Positions 31,001 through 38,395 of a DNA stretch of 64,000 nucleotides are shown here, one piece after another; the first letter of the stretch is position 1, and each line of letters starts with the position of its first letter. Position numbers and translations under genes: made by a program. The notes under the pieces were generated by a model that saw nothing but the letters and a program-made list of their open reading frames with translations, was not told the DNA's origin and did not search any database. Source of the stretch: a virus; the IMG/VR virus record IMGVR_UViG_3300037502_000519, positions 1-64,000 of that record; one strand, written 5' to 3'.

Positions 31001-31312
31001 ATGCCTACTATGCAATATGACGTACTAGCGACTAAGCCGCTAGAGTCAACCGGTAACTTTTTAGACCAAAACAACAATGCCATTCAACGGTCGCGGATTA
31101 AGACTATCTATGCTGTTAATGGCGCTAGTGCTGGGTCTGTGGTTATTCGTGAAGGCGGTGCTAGTGGAAAAATCCTTATAACGGTCAATACCGCTGCTAG
31201 TACAACCGCTGGTTACACGATTATCCCGATGCCCGGCGAAGGTATTCTGTGCGAGTCTGGTCTGCACGGTACTGTCACCAACACCACTTCGATGACTCTG
31301 ATCTATGGCTAA
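31001..31312 (+). CDS. Structural protein, 103 residues
   Basis: MPTMQYDVLATKPLESTGNF at the start, then beta-strand-rich sequence (GSVVIREGGASGKILITVNT) and TSMTLIYG at the end. Similar to small virion surface proteins. Overlaps the next gene by eight bases; an AGGAGGCTCAA site precedes the ATG. Confidence 0.75.
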   Translation: MPTMQYDVLATKPLESTGNFLDQNNNAIQRSRIKTIYAVNGASAGSVVIREGGASGKILITVNTAASTTAGYTIIPMPGEGILCESGLHGTVTNTTSMTLIYG

Positions 31313-31559
31313 GACTCCAGCATGGCAGCGTAAAGAGGGCAAGAACCCTAAAGGGGGTCTTAACGCCAAGGGCCGAGCTTCTTATAACGCTGCCAACCCT
31401 GGAAAGCCGGGGTTAAAAGCCCCGCAGCCTGAAGGCGGTCCTAGGCGGGATTCGTTCTGTGCCCGTATGAAAGGCATGAAGAAGAAGCTGACATCTGCCA
31501 AGACAGCTAAAGATCCGAACTCTCGTATCAATAAATCGTTGAGAGCATGGAACTGCTAA
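31305..31559 (+). CDS. Small basic virion-type protein, 84 residues
   Basis: MAKTPAWQRKEGKNPKGGLN is followed by KGRASYNAANPGKPGLKAPQ and ends SLRAWNC. Strongly basic, Gly/Pro/Lys-rich. Related small proteins occur in many aquatic phages beside connector genes and are probably packaged structural or DNA-contact proteins (I recall a DUF6321-type family, not confirmed). Confidence 0.75.
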   Translation: MAKTPAWQRKEGKNPKGGLNAKGRASYNAANPGKPGLKAPQPEGGPRRDSFCARMKGMKKKLTSAKTAKDPNSRINKSLRAWNC

Positions 31560-31805
31560 ATGGAGATGATGCTTTGGAACGTCGTGTTGAGCGCGATAGT
31601 GGCGGTTATGGGTATGCTGCTTAAGGGCAAGTTCGATGAACTACAGCGGATCAGCATTTTGCTGAACCGTACGCGGGAAGAAGTGGCGCGGGAGCACATT
31701 ACCCGCGCAGAAGTACGGGCCGATCTGGATAAGATTCGGGAACATTTTGATGATGGGTTCAAGCGTCTGGAAGCCAAGATAGACGCGTTAGGCCAACGTA
31801 ATTAG
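31560..31805 (+). CDS. Membrane-anchored coiled-coil protein, 81 residues
   Basis: One N-terminal hydrophobic helix (MMLWNVVLSAIVAVMGMLLK), then an amphipathic coiled coil with LQRISILLNRTREEVAREH and DDGFKRLEAKIDALGQ. Starts with an ATG overlapping the previous stop region. Could be a lysis regulator (spanin-like) or a structural coiled coil; the short length and lack of a lipobox do not fit a true o-spanin. Confidence 0.7.
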   Translation: MEMMLWNVVLSAIVAVMGMLLKGKFDELQRISILLNRTREEVAREHITRAEVRADLDKIREHFDDGFKRLEAKIDALGQRN

Positions 31806-31819
31806 GAAAAGGAACTGCT

Positions 31820-31981
31820 ATGAAAAAGATGACTGGTATGGGTGCCACCAAGATGGGCGCTGTTAAGACTGCCGCCCCGAGCCGTGACGGTGTTGCTACC
31901 AAAGGCAAAACCAAGGGCAAGATGATCGCCATGATGAATGGCGGTATGCCGAAGACCAAGATGACCAAGGCTAAGTGCTAA
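31820..31981 (+). CDS. Met/Lys-rich small protein, 53 residues
   Basis: A gene below 60 codons, ATG at 31820 after AAAGGAACTGCT. MKKMTGMGATKMGAVKTAAP, then KGKTKGKMIAMMNGGMPKTK and AKC at the end. About nine Met and twelve Lys, no strong acidic side, likely unstructured and DNA-binding or internal to the virion. Its stop is immediately followed by the next ATG. Confidence 0.7.
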   Translation: MKKMTGMGATKMGAVKTAAPSRDGVATKGKTKGKMIAMMNGGMPKTKMTKAKC

Positions 31982-32266
31982 ATGTTGCCGAGTCGCGGGA
32001 TGGGCGCAGTGCGCTCATCCAAAATGCCAAAAGCTAAAACGGGACGCCGTAAAGATGGTGACACGTTTCAGACGTTCAAAGATGGCGGCGAGACTAAATC
32101 GCGTGTCAATGAAGCAGGCACTTATACGAAGCCTTCAATGCGTAAGCGTCTTTTTGAACAGGTTAAGGCAGCGGCTACACATGGCACCAAAGCTGGTCAG
32201 TGGTCAGCACGCAAGGCGCAACTCCTGGCTAAGAAGTATCGAGCCGCCGGAGGTGGGTATAAGTGA
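31982..32266 (+). CDS. DUF5872-like small basic protein, 94 residues
   Basis: KAKTGRRKDGDTFQTFKDGG, TYTKPSMRKRLFEQVKAAAT and AGQWSARKAQLLAKKYRAAG form a basic helical protein typical of the DUF5872-like family seen in aquatic phages. Starts directly after the preceding stop and overlaps the next gene by four bases. Probably a virion-associated protein of unknown function. Confidence 0.78.
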   Translation: MLPSRGMGAVRSSKMPKAKTGRRKDGDTFQTFKDGGETKSRVNEAGTYTKPSMRKRLFEQVKAAATHGTKAGQWSARKAQLLAKKYRAAGGGYK

Positions 32267-32427
32267 TTTCTCCGCCCGTGTACGACCCCAAACGGGACGG
32301 CAATGTGTTTTCGTGGGTTTTAAAAGCTGCACAGGTGTTCCGGGAGCGGAGAAAGACTGAAGTAGATGCCACTAAAGAAGCCGCAGCAGAGCTTAAAAGA
32401 CTGGACCAGCCAAAAGTGGAGAACTAA
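32263..32427 (+). CDS. Small protein, 54 residues
   Basis: GTG start at 32263, preceded by GGAGGTGGGTATAA. MISPPVYDPKRDGNVFSWVL is followed by an amphipathic helix with FRERRKTEVDATKEAAAELK. Overlaps the previous gene by four bases and the next by 62. The strong ribosome binding site supports it. Function unknown. Confidence 0.65.
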   Translation: MISPPVYDPKRDGNVFSWVLKAAQVFRERRKTEVDATKEAAAELKRLDQPKVEN

Positions 32428-32605
32428 AAGTGGGAAACCGTCTTCCGTTACTGGCGAACGTTACCTCCCAGAGAAGGCGATCAACGCACTATCTCCAGCT
32501 GAGTATGCAGCGACGACTAGAGCGAAAAGAACTGGTAAAGCTGCTGGAAAACAATTTGTTAAACAACCAAAGTCAGTTGCAGCAAAGACAGCGAGGTTTC
32601 GATAA
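32366..32605 (+). CDS. Small basic virion-type protein, 79 residues
   Basis: MPLKKPQQSLKDWTSQKWRT, then SSVTGERYLPEKAINALSPA, EYAATTRAKRTGKAAGKQF and KSVAAKTARFR. Very basic and well conserved in related phages as far as I recall. The overlap of 62 bases with the previous gene is in another frame. Possibly internal virion or DNA-associated. Confidence 0.78.
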   Translation: MPLKKPQQSLKDWTSQKWRTKSGKPSSVTGERYLPEKAINALSPAEYAATTRAKRTGKAAGKQFVKQPKSVAAKTARFR

Positions 32606-32865
32606 TGGCGAAGACATTTCCAGATCTGAATAAAGACGGCGAAGTCACCAAGGCCGACGTGCTAATGGGACGTGGGGTTGTTGAGAAAAAGGCTGGCGGA
32701 TGGATACAAAAGGCGATCAAAAAACCCGGCGCTTTACGAAAATCGCTTGGTGTGAAAAAAGGCGAAACAATCCCAGAAAAGAAATTAGTCGCCGCCTCCA
32801 AGAAGCCTGGAAAACTAGGCCAACGTGCGCGTCTTGCCCGTACGCTAAAAGGGATGAGTAAGTGA
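32605..32865 (+). CDS. EF-hand-containing basic protein, 86 residues
   Basis: DLNKDGEVTKADVL is a canonical EF-hand/dockerin-like loop (D-x-N-x-D-G-x-V-x-x-x-D) at residues 7-18. The rest is basic (GWIQKAIKKPGALRKSLGVK, KLGQRARLARTLKGMSK). It probably binds calcium in the virion. A one-base overlap joins it to the upstream gene, and its end overlaps the connector gene by four bases. Confidence 0.82.
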   Translation: MAKTFPDLNKDGEVTKADVLMGRGVVEKKAGGWIQKAIKKPGALRKSLGVKKGETIPEKKLVAASKKPGKLGQRARLARTLKGMSK

Positions 32866-33581
32866 CAACCTCTGGCACCGCCACCTTCAACCTCGATCTT
32901 AACGAGCTTGTAGAAGAAGCGTTTGAGCGCTGTGGCGCAGAGTTGCGTACGGGCTATGACCTTCGTACGGCGCGGCGCAGCATGAACCTGCTGTTTGCCG
33001 ATTGGGCAAACCGAGGTATCAATCTGTGGACGGTAGAGCAGGGCCAGATCGTTCTGGTGCCTGGGCAAGCCACTTACGCGCTTCCCGTGGACACGGTGGA
33101 TCTTTTAGAGCATGTGATCCGTACACAAGCCGGTAGCGTGCCCAATCAGGCGGATCTGACGATTACGCGGATCAGTGTCTCGACCTACGCTACGATCCCT
33201 AACAAGCTGGCACAGGGCAGGCCCATCCAGGTCTGGATCAACCGGCAGAGCGGTGCTACGACCCCCACAGGCGTCAACGCGCCTACGATCAATGTCTGGC
33301 CTACCCCTGATACTTCGACGACCTATACGTTCGTTTACTGGCGTATGCGGCGTATCCAAGATGCTGGGGCTGGCGGGGTGCACACCCAAGATATTCCGTT
33401 CCGTTTTCTTAACTGCTTGACAGCAGGGCTTGCGTACTACCTAGCGTTAAAAATTCCTGAAGCATACAACCGTCTGGCTGACCTAAAGGTTATGTATGAC
33501 GAGGCGTGGGAGTTGGCGGCAGGTGAGGATCGTGAGAAGGCGGCGGACAGGCTTGTTCCCCGCAGAATGTATATAACGTGA
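32862..33581 (+). CDS. Head-tail connector / tail accessory protein, 239 residues
   Basis: Start GTG at 32862. NLDLNELVEEAFERCGAEL at the N-terminus and LLFADWANRGINLWTVEQGQ are the repeated features of P22 gp4-like/T7 gp11-like connector proteins, followed by a beta-rich centre and C-terminal helices (NRLADLKVMYDEAWELAAG). It likely plugs or extends the portal. Not a perfect match, so the exact family is open. Confidence 0.78.
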   Translation: MTTSGTATFNLDLNELVEEAFERCGAELRTGYDLRTARRSMNLLFADWANRGINLWTVEQGQIVLVPGQATYALPVDTVDLLEHVIRTQAGSVPNQADLTITRISVSTYATIPNKLAQGRPIQVWINRQSGATTPTGVNAPTINVWPTPDTSTTYTFVYWRMRRIQDAGAGGVHTQDIPFRFLNCLTAGLAYYLALKIPEAYNRLADLKVMYDEAWELAAGEDREKAADRLVPRRMYIT

Positions 33582-33582
33582 T

Positions 33583-34005
33583 ATGGGTAACAGGTTTGCG
33601 TCAGGCAAGATTGCGATCTCGGAGTGTGATCGCTGTGGGTTTCAGTACCGCCTGAAAGAGTTACGAACGCTCATAATCAAGACAAAGAACGTCAATCTGC
33701 TGGTCTGCCGTGAATGTTGGGAAGAAGATCAGCCGCAGTTGCAGTTAGGGATGTACCCTGTAGATGACCCGCAAGGGCTGCGTAATCCGCGTCCTGATAC
33801 AACGTATATAACGGCGGGTACCACAGGGTTACAAGTAACGTCAGGGGCGGGTCCATTAGGTGACGGGACACCCTCTGGGGGTAGTAGAATTATCCAATGG
33901 GGTTGGGCACCGGTGGGTGGCTCTCGGGCCAACGATGATGGGCTGACACCAAACAATCTAGCGCTGAGCATCACGCTTGGCGCTGTAACTGTAGCGACTG
34001 TATAG
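33583..34005 (+). CDS. Zinc-ribbon structural protein, 140 residues
   Basis: ISECDRCGFQYRLKELRTLI has a C-x2-C pair, and NLLVCRECWEEDQPQLQLG the second, giving a four-Cys zinc ribbon. After residue 70 the sequence becomes Pro/Gly/Thr-rich and beta-like, as in virion proteins. Located among connector genes. Probably a structural protein that binds zinc. Confidence 0.78.
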   Translation: MGNRFASGKIAISECDRCGFQYRLKELRTLIIKTKNVNLLVCRECWEEDQPQLQLGMYPVDDPQGLRNPRPDTTYITAGTTGLQVTSGAGPLGDGTPSGGSRIIQWGWAPVGGSRANDDGLTPNNLALSITLGAVTVATV

Positions 34006-34013
34006 GAGGTTGT

Positions 34014-34187
34014 ATGAAAGACGCAGCTAAGAAGGCGGTTCACAAGCACGAGAAAACCATGCACCCCGGCAAGCCCCTGACAAAGCTCAAAAAGGGCGGT
34101 TCGCCTATGGAGTCTATGCTGGAGAAGAAGATGGGCAAGGGCATGGCGAAAGTCATGATGCAGAAAAAAGCTGGAAGGGGTCGATAA
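34014..34187 (+). CDS. Met/Lys-rich small protein, 57 residues
   Basis: ATG at 34014 after AGGAGGTTGT. MKDAAKKAVHKHEKTMHPGK, then KKGGSPMESMLEKKMGKGMA and KKAGRGR. Eight Met and about fifteen Lys. It resembles the 53-residue protein at 31820 in composition, though not in detail. The stop overlaps the next ATG by one base. Likely a virion-associated basic peptide. Confidence 0.68.
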   Translation: MKDAAKKAVHKHEKTMHPGKPLTKLKKGGSPMESMLEKKMGKGMAKVMMQKKAGRGR

Positions 34188-34327
34188 TGCAGACGAAACA
34201 ACCTAAACCGGTTCCGGTTCCCAATACCTGCGGGTATCCCAACAACGTGCCTAATACGCAGACCGTGCGTACGCGTGGCTGTGGCGCTGCAACAAAAGGC
34301 TGCAACTCTAGCAAGAAGCTGGGATAA
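34187..34327 (+). CDS. Cys-containing small protein, 46 residues
   Basis: ATG at 34187. MQTKQPKPVPVPNTCGYPNN, then RTRGCGAATKGCNSSKKLG. Three Cys and a Pro-rich start, so it may bind zinc or form disulfides. One-base overlap with the previous stop and immediate start of the next gene suggest coupling. Confidence 0.62.
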   Translation: MQTKQPKPVPVPNTCGYPNNVPNTQTVRTRGCGAATKGCNSSKKLG

Positions 34328-35044
34328 ATGAACTACGCAACTCTGTTTGAGACGATTAAGGGGTATGTCGAAAATGACTTCCCCAATACACAGTACTCAG
34401 ATTCGTCTGGTACTTTGGTTAATTACACGTCTAAAGAACAGATTGACACCTTCATCCAGCAAGCTGAGCAGCGGATCTACAACAGCGTTCAGTTTCCTTC
34501 GATACGGAAAAACGTAACTGGCACGACATATCCGTCTAACCCATATCTATCCTCACCTCTTGATTTTTTAGCCGTGTATTCGTTAGCTGTTATCGACGGT
34601 AGTGGTAACTACGAATATTTGCTAAACAAAGACGTTAACTTTTTACGCGCTGCTTATCCAAACCCTACGTCAACAGGTATTCCTAAGTATTACGCGCTAT
34701 TTGGCCCTACAACGACTAACACTTCTCCGCCCGTCATAACAAACGAGTTGAGTTTTATGTTGGCTCCTACGCCAGATACCGCGTATACGGTGGAGCTTCA
34801 CTATTACTACTACCCAGAGTCGATTGTTACGGCTAATACGACATGGCTTGGAGATAATTTTGACTCCGCGTTGTTATACGGCGCACTGATCGAAGCCTAC
34901 ACATTTATGAAGGGTGAGGCTGATGTTATTGCTGGGTACAACAAGCGCTACGAAGAGGCGATGAATCTGGCTAAACGCCTTGGTGATGGCATGGAGCGTC
35001 AGGACGCGTATCGTTCTGGGCAGGTAAGGTATCCGGTGAGATAA
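34328..35044 (+). CDS. Phage adaptor protein (connector, DUF6682-like)
   Basis: 238 residues. MNYATLFETIKGYVENDFP, then FIQQAEQRIYNSVQFPSIRK, PSNPYLSSPLDFLAVYSLAV, LHYYYYPESIVTANTTWLGD and GALIEAYTFMKGEADVIAGY match the adaptor family found beside the portal in aquatic podovirus/siphovirus-type phages. It forms a ring connecting portal and tail. Confidence 0.85.
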   Translation: MNYATLFETIKGYVENDFPNTQYSDSSGTLVNYTSKEQIDTFIQQAEQRIYNSVQFPSIRKNVTGTTYPSNPYLSSPLDFLAVYSLAVIDGSGNYEYLLNKDVNFLRAAYPNPTSTGIPKYYALFGPTTTNTSPPVITNELSFMLAPTPDTAYTVELHYYYYPESIVTANTTWLGDNFDSALLYGALIEAYTFMKGEADVIAGYNKRYEEAMNLAKRLGDGMERQDAYRSGQVRYPVR

Positions 35045-35455
35045 ATGGCGTTTACTGGCAACTACACTTGCAACTCTTTTAAGAACGGTCTTTTAGAGGG
35101 CGCGTTTAATTTTGACTCGGGTACTTTCCGTATCGCGCTCTATAACAATACAGCAACGCTAAATGCTGATACTAGCGCCTACACCACAACAGGTGAGGTT
35201 GTTGCTTCTGGATATACGGCTGGTGGTCAAATACTGACGCCAACCCAAAGCATTTCAAACGGCGTGGCTTTTGTGTCGTTTGGTTCAGTGTCGTGGTCTG
35301 GGGCGTTTACCGCAAGGGGCGCATTGATCTACAAGGCAGGTGACAACGGGGCTATTTGTGTTTTAGATTTTGGTTCAGATAAGACCTCGACTACGACATT
35401 CACGGTGACATTCCCTACAGCATCCAGCACGGATGCGTTAATTCGACTTTCGTAA
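35045..35455 (+). CDS. Virion structural beta-protein, 136 residues
   Basis: MAFTGNYTCNSFKNGLLEGA, then FDSGTFRIALYNNTATLNAD, TTGEVVASGYTAGGQILTPT and VSFGSVSWSGAFTARGALIY. A recurrent protein in aquatic phage tail clusters; beta-sandwich expected. Starts directly after the adaptor stop. Exact location in the virion unknown. Confidence 0.8.
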   Translation: MAFTGNYTCNSFKNGLLEGAFNFDSGTFRIALYNNTATLNADTSAYTTTGEVVASGYTAGGQILTPTQSISNGVAFVSFGSVSWSGAFTARGALIYKAGDNGAICVLDFGSDKTSTTTFTVTFPTASSTDALIRLS

Positions 35456-35466
35456 AGGAGTTTAAG

Positions 35467-36042
35467 ATGCAAGTTAAAGCTAAAAGCACTGACCTAGTTG
35501 CTGGGTCTGTCGCCGCAAATAAAGGTTTTGGCGAAGGCGCTGCTGGCGGTGGCGTGTTTCATTTCAAGTGCTATGACAAAGATGGCAACCTGAAGTGGGA
35601 AGACACGGCTAAAAACCTCGTGGTCAATACCGGTCTGCAAGACATGAACACCAAGTATTTTAAGGGCGTTACTTACACAGCCGCTTGGTATATTGGTCTT
35701 GTAAGCAATTCCGGGTTTAGCGCATATGCGGCTGGTGACACCCTTGCTTCTCACGCTGGCTGGACTGAGACTACAGCATATTCTGGCGGTAACCGGGCAA
35801 CAGCTACGTTTGGTACTGCGACAACGGCTGATCCGTCAGTTATCAATAACTCTGGTTCTCCCGCTGCATTTAGCATCACAGGTACGGTAACGGTAAAAGG
35901 CGCTTTCCTTTGCAACGTACAAGACAACACAAATAATACGGGCCTTCTGTTCTCTGTCTCCAACTTTACTGGTGGAGATCGGTCTGTAGTGAACGGTGAC
36001 ACGTTGAACGTAACCTATGAATTCAGCCTTGATGCTGCTTAA
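35467..36042 (+). CDS. Tail/baseplate-type structural protein, 191 residues
   Basis: FHFKCYDKDGNLKWEDTAKN LVVNTGLQDM is a pattern common in phage tail-associated proteins, followed by YFKGVTYTAAWYIGLVSNSG and a beta-rich C-terminal half. Ribosome binding site AAAGGAGTTTAAG. No catalytic motif. Probably a tail or fibre-attachment protein. Confidence 0.8.
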   Translation: MQVKAKSTDLVAGSVAANKGFGEGAAGGGVFHFKCYDKDGNLKWEDTAKNLVVNTGLQDMNTKYFKGVTYTAAWYIGLVSNSGFSAYAAGDTLASHAGWTETTAYSGGNRATATFGTATTADPSVINNSGSPAAFSITGTVTVKGAFLCNVQDNTNNTGLLFSVSNFTGGDRSVVNGDTLNVTYEFSLDAA

Positions 36043-36052
36043 AGGATAAAAA

Positions 36053-36232
36053 ATGGCTACGACATTTACAAAGAATCAGACTGTCCGTCTTAAAGTCACG
36101 GTTCCGCAGGGGCCAATTGATGCTCTTCGTATGGATGAGAACGGTACGGTTTTTTATCGTGTTTCTTGGGTTGACGCCGATGGCAATACACAGTCACGGT
36201 GGTTTGCTGAGAGCGAATTAGAAACCGTCTAG
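36053..36232 (+). CDS. Small structural protein, 59 residues
   Basis: ATG at 36053, after AAAGGATAAAAA. MATTFTKNQTVRLKVTVPQG, then LRMDENGTVFYRVSWVDADG, and ends WFAESELETV. An SH3-like or small beta barrel is plausible. Similar short proteins accompany tail fibre genes in related phages. Confidence 0.7.
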   Translation: MATTFTKNQTVRLKVTVPQGPIDALRMDENGTVFYRVSWVDADGNTQSRWFAESELETV

Positions 36233-36241
36233 AGGTAATAC

Positions 36242-37270
36242 TTGTTTGGGTACGCTACTTTTGCCGAAGCACCATTTGCCGCTCTTGCAGAGGCAGGGAA
36301 CATTTTCTCAGTTTCTATTGCGGAATCAAGCACTCTAGCAGATACCGTTTCTAGTTCTATTTTTATTTCTAGTTTACTTTCTGAGTCTATAACTGCTGCT
36401 GATAGTGTTTCTGAAAATGTTATACGTTCTGGCTTAATCGCAGAAACAGTTACTATTTTAGACTCAACAGATAGTGTTATTAATGTTCTAGTTAGTACCA
36501 CAGAATCAGTTAGCGCATCAGATTCTGTAAGTGGGGAATTTATATTTGCAAATTCTATATCAGAAACTGTTTCAGCTTTTGACGCAGTATCCCCATCAGG
36601 ACAATTTGGTATTACTGTAGCTGAAAGTGCTGTTGGCGCAGACAGTACCATATCTATAGCAGTTTTTAATTCTACCGCTACAGAAACTGTTTCTATACTA
36701 GAACAAAACAACGCAGTTTTAACTGCGGTAGCGACAGTACAAGAAACTACAACCGCTCAAGAATTTACATTTGTAGTAGCCACTAGAGTAGGGGCGATAA
36801 CAGAAACGGTAACAGCGGTTGATGCTTTTGGTTCAATTTTGACTGCTGTGGCTAGTATTTCTGAAACAGCTACCGGGTCAGACGCTGTAAGCATGACTTT
36901 AGTCGTAGGCGGGTTAATTAACGAGTCTTCTACAGGTTCTGATTCGTTAGTTGCACAGGTAGATTTTGCTGTGTCTATAACAGAGTCCGGTACCGCCTTA
37001 GATTCTGTTACATCGATTTTGACCGCTGTAGCTTCCGTATCTGAGTCAAGTTTTGCAGCGGATAGCGTAAGTTCTCTTGGCGTGTTTAACAGCAGTGTTG
37101 CTGAAATAGTTACTGTTTCTGATGAATTTGCTAAACGCCTTTTATGGGAAATAATTGACACGTATGAAGCTGGATCTTGGACTAATATAAATACAAGTAC
37201 GACTTCTTCATGGTCACAAATTAATACGTATCAGCCTACAAACTGGCAAAATATTAAGACCGTAAACTAA
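36242..37270 (+). CDS. Tail repeat protein with fourteen 20-residue repeats
   Basis: 342 residues, TTG start at 36242 with AGAGGTAATAC upstream. After 23 residues (MFGYATFAEAPFAALAEAGN) there are fourteen uninterrupted units of exactly 20 residues, pattern (I/V)xES-x-T-x-x-D-S-V. Examples are SLLSESITAADSVSENVIRS and VSITESGTALDSVTSILTAV. Repeats differ strongly in sequence, so they are structural, not recent slippage. The C-terminus has three shorter W-x-x-INT copies (SWTNINT, SWSQINT, NWQNIKT). Likely an elongated fibre or shaft. Confidence 0.85.
   Translation: MFGYATFAEAPFAALAEAGNIFSVSIAESSTLADTVSSSIFISSLLSESITAADSVSENVIRSGLIAETVTILDSTDSVINVLVSTTESVSASDSVSGEFIFANSISETVSAFDAVSPSGQFGITVAESAVGADSTISIAVFNSTATETVSILEQNNAVLTAVATVQETTTAQEFTFVVATRVGAITETVTAVDAFGSILTAVASISETATGSDAVSMTLVVGGLINESSTGSDSLVAQVDFAVSITESGTALDSVTSILTAVASVSESSFAADSVSSLGVFNSSVAEIVTVSDEFAKRLLWEIIDTYEAGSWTNINTSTTSSWSQINTYQPTNWQNIKTVN
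36311..37150 (+). repeat. 14 x 60-bp repeat array in the tail repeat gene
   Basis: Codons 24-303 of the TTG-start gene: fourteen in-frame 60-base units. DNA identity between units is low while the period is exact, so selection keeps the protein repeat length. Confidence 0.85.
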
Positions 37271-37279
37271 GGGGCAATT

Positions 37280-38011
37280 ATGGCGCTTGTAGTTAAGGAT
37301 AGAGTCAAAGAGACGACAACCACGACCAGCACTGGAACATATACGCTTGCCGGGGCCGTAACGGGATTTCAGGCTTTTTCGGTGATTGGCGATGGCAACA
37401 CAACCTACTACTCCATAACAAACGGAACAGACTGGGAAGTTGGTATCGGAACCTATACGGCTTCTGGTACGACCCTCAGCCGAGACACAATCTTAGAGTC
37501 TTCAAACTCTGGTAATGCTGTCAACTGGGGTGCTGGGACCAAGGATATTTTTGTCACCTATCCGGCAGAACGGTCTATGTACGTTAATGGCACAACGATC
37601 ACACCTGCTATATCGGCTAGGCTTGGGTTTGCCAATCTTGCCCAAGGATCTGCTCTCTCCGTGTTAGGTGTTACGGGCAACGCTACAGCAGACGTAGCCA
37701 GCATTGCGGCAGGCACAGACCATCAAGTTCTTCGCCGTTCAGGTACTTCTTTAGCGTTTGGTGCGGTCAACCTTGCTCAATCAACAGCGATTACGGGAAC
37801 TTTGCCCGTTGGAAATGGTGGTACAGGAGCAACAACACTCACAGCAAACAACGTAATATTGGGCAACGGCACCTCGGCTGTTCAGTTTGTGGCCCCAGGT
37901 ACAAATGGGAACGTACTGACTTCAAATGGTACAACGTGGACGAGTGCAGCACCCGCAGCGGCTGGCGCAAGTAAAGCGCAAGCAGTAATGTACGCAATGA
38001 TCTTTGGATAG
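37280..38011 (+). CDS. Tail fibre protein, 243 residues
   Basis: MALVVKDRVKETTTTTSTGT, then FSVIGDGNTTYYSITNGTDW, a Gly/Thr-rich shaft (PVGNGGTGATTLTANNVILG) and a C-terminus with PGTNGNVLTSNGTTWTSAA. The G-N-G-G-T-G-A-T-T-L motif is widely used in tail fibres. It probably carries a chaperone-dependent C-terminal tip from a neighbouring gene. 9 bases after the repeat gene. Confidence 0.85.
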   Translation: MALVVKDRVKETTTTTSTGTYTLAGAVTGFQAFSVIGDGNTTYYSITNGTDWEVGIGTYTASGTTLSRDTILESSNSGNAVNWGAGTKDIFVTYPAERSMYVNGTTITPAISARLGFANLAQGSALSVLGVTGNATADVASIAAGTDHQVLRRSGTSLAFGAVNLAQSTAITGTLPVGNGGTGATTLTANNVILGNGTSAVQFVAPGTNGNVLTSNGTTWTSAAPAAAGASKAQAVMYAMIFG

Positions 38012-38020
38012 GAGTTTTAA

Positions 38021-38395
38021 ATGGCAGCGCCAAATATTGCAAGCCCAACGACTATTACCGGCAAAACAGCGGTGGTCGATCTAAGCACAACAAATGCCAC
38101 GGCTGTAGTAAGCAATGCTGCAAGCTCCGGCAAAGTTTTTAAGATTAACTCTCTGTACGTGTCTAACGTAGATGGCTCTAACGCCGCAGATATTACCGTC
38201 AGTCTGTATTCACAAGATGACATAGGTGGGACGGCAACTCAGATCATAAGTACCGGGACTGTACCTGCTGACGCTACGTTGGTAGTGATTGACAAAGATA
38301 GCTACATCTACCTTGAAGAAGACAAATCTATCGGGGCCACCGCATCAGCGGCTAGTGATCTTAAAGTGGTCTGCTCGTATGAGGAAATAAGCTAA
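38021..38395 (+). CDS. Tail/virion structural protein, 124 residues
   Basis: MAAPNIASPTTITGKTAVVD, then FKINSLYVSNVDGSNAADIT, IISTGTVPADATLVVIDKDS and YIYLEEDKSIGATASAASDL. Beta-sandwich virion protein frequently placed near fibre genes in aquatic phages. ATG preceded by GGAGTTTTAA. The stop overlaps the next gene by one base. Confidence 0.8.
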   Translation: MAAPNIASPTTITGKTAVVDLSTTNATAVVSNAASSGKVFKINSLYVSNVDGSNAADITVSLYSQDDIGGTATQIISTGTVPADATLVVIDKDSYIYLEEDKSIGATASAASDLKVVCSYEEIS

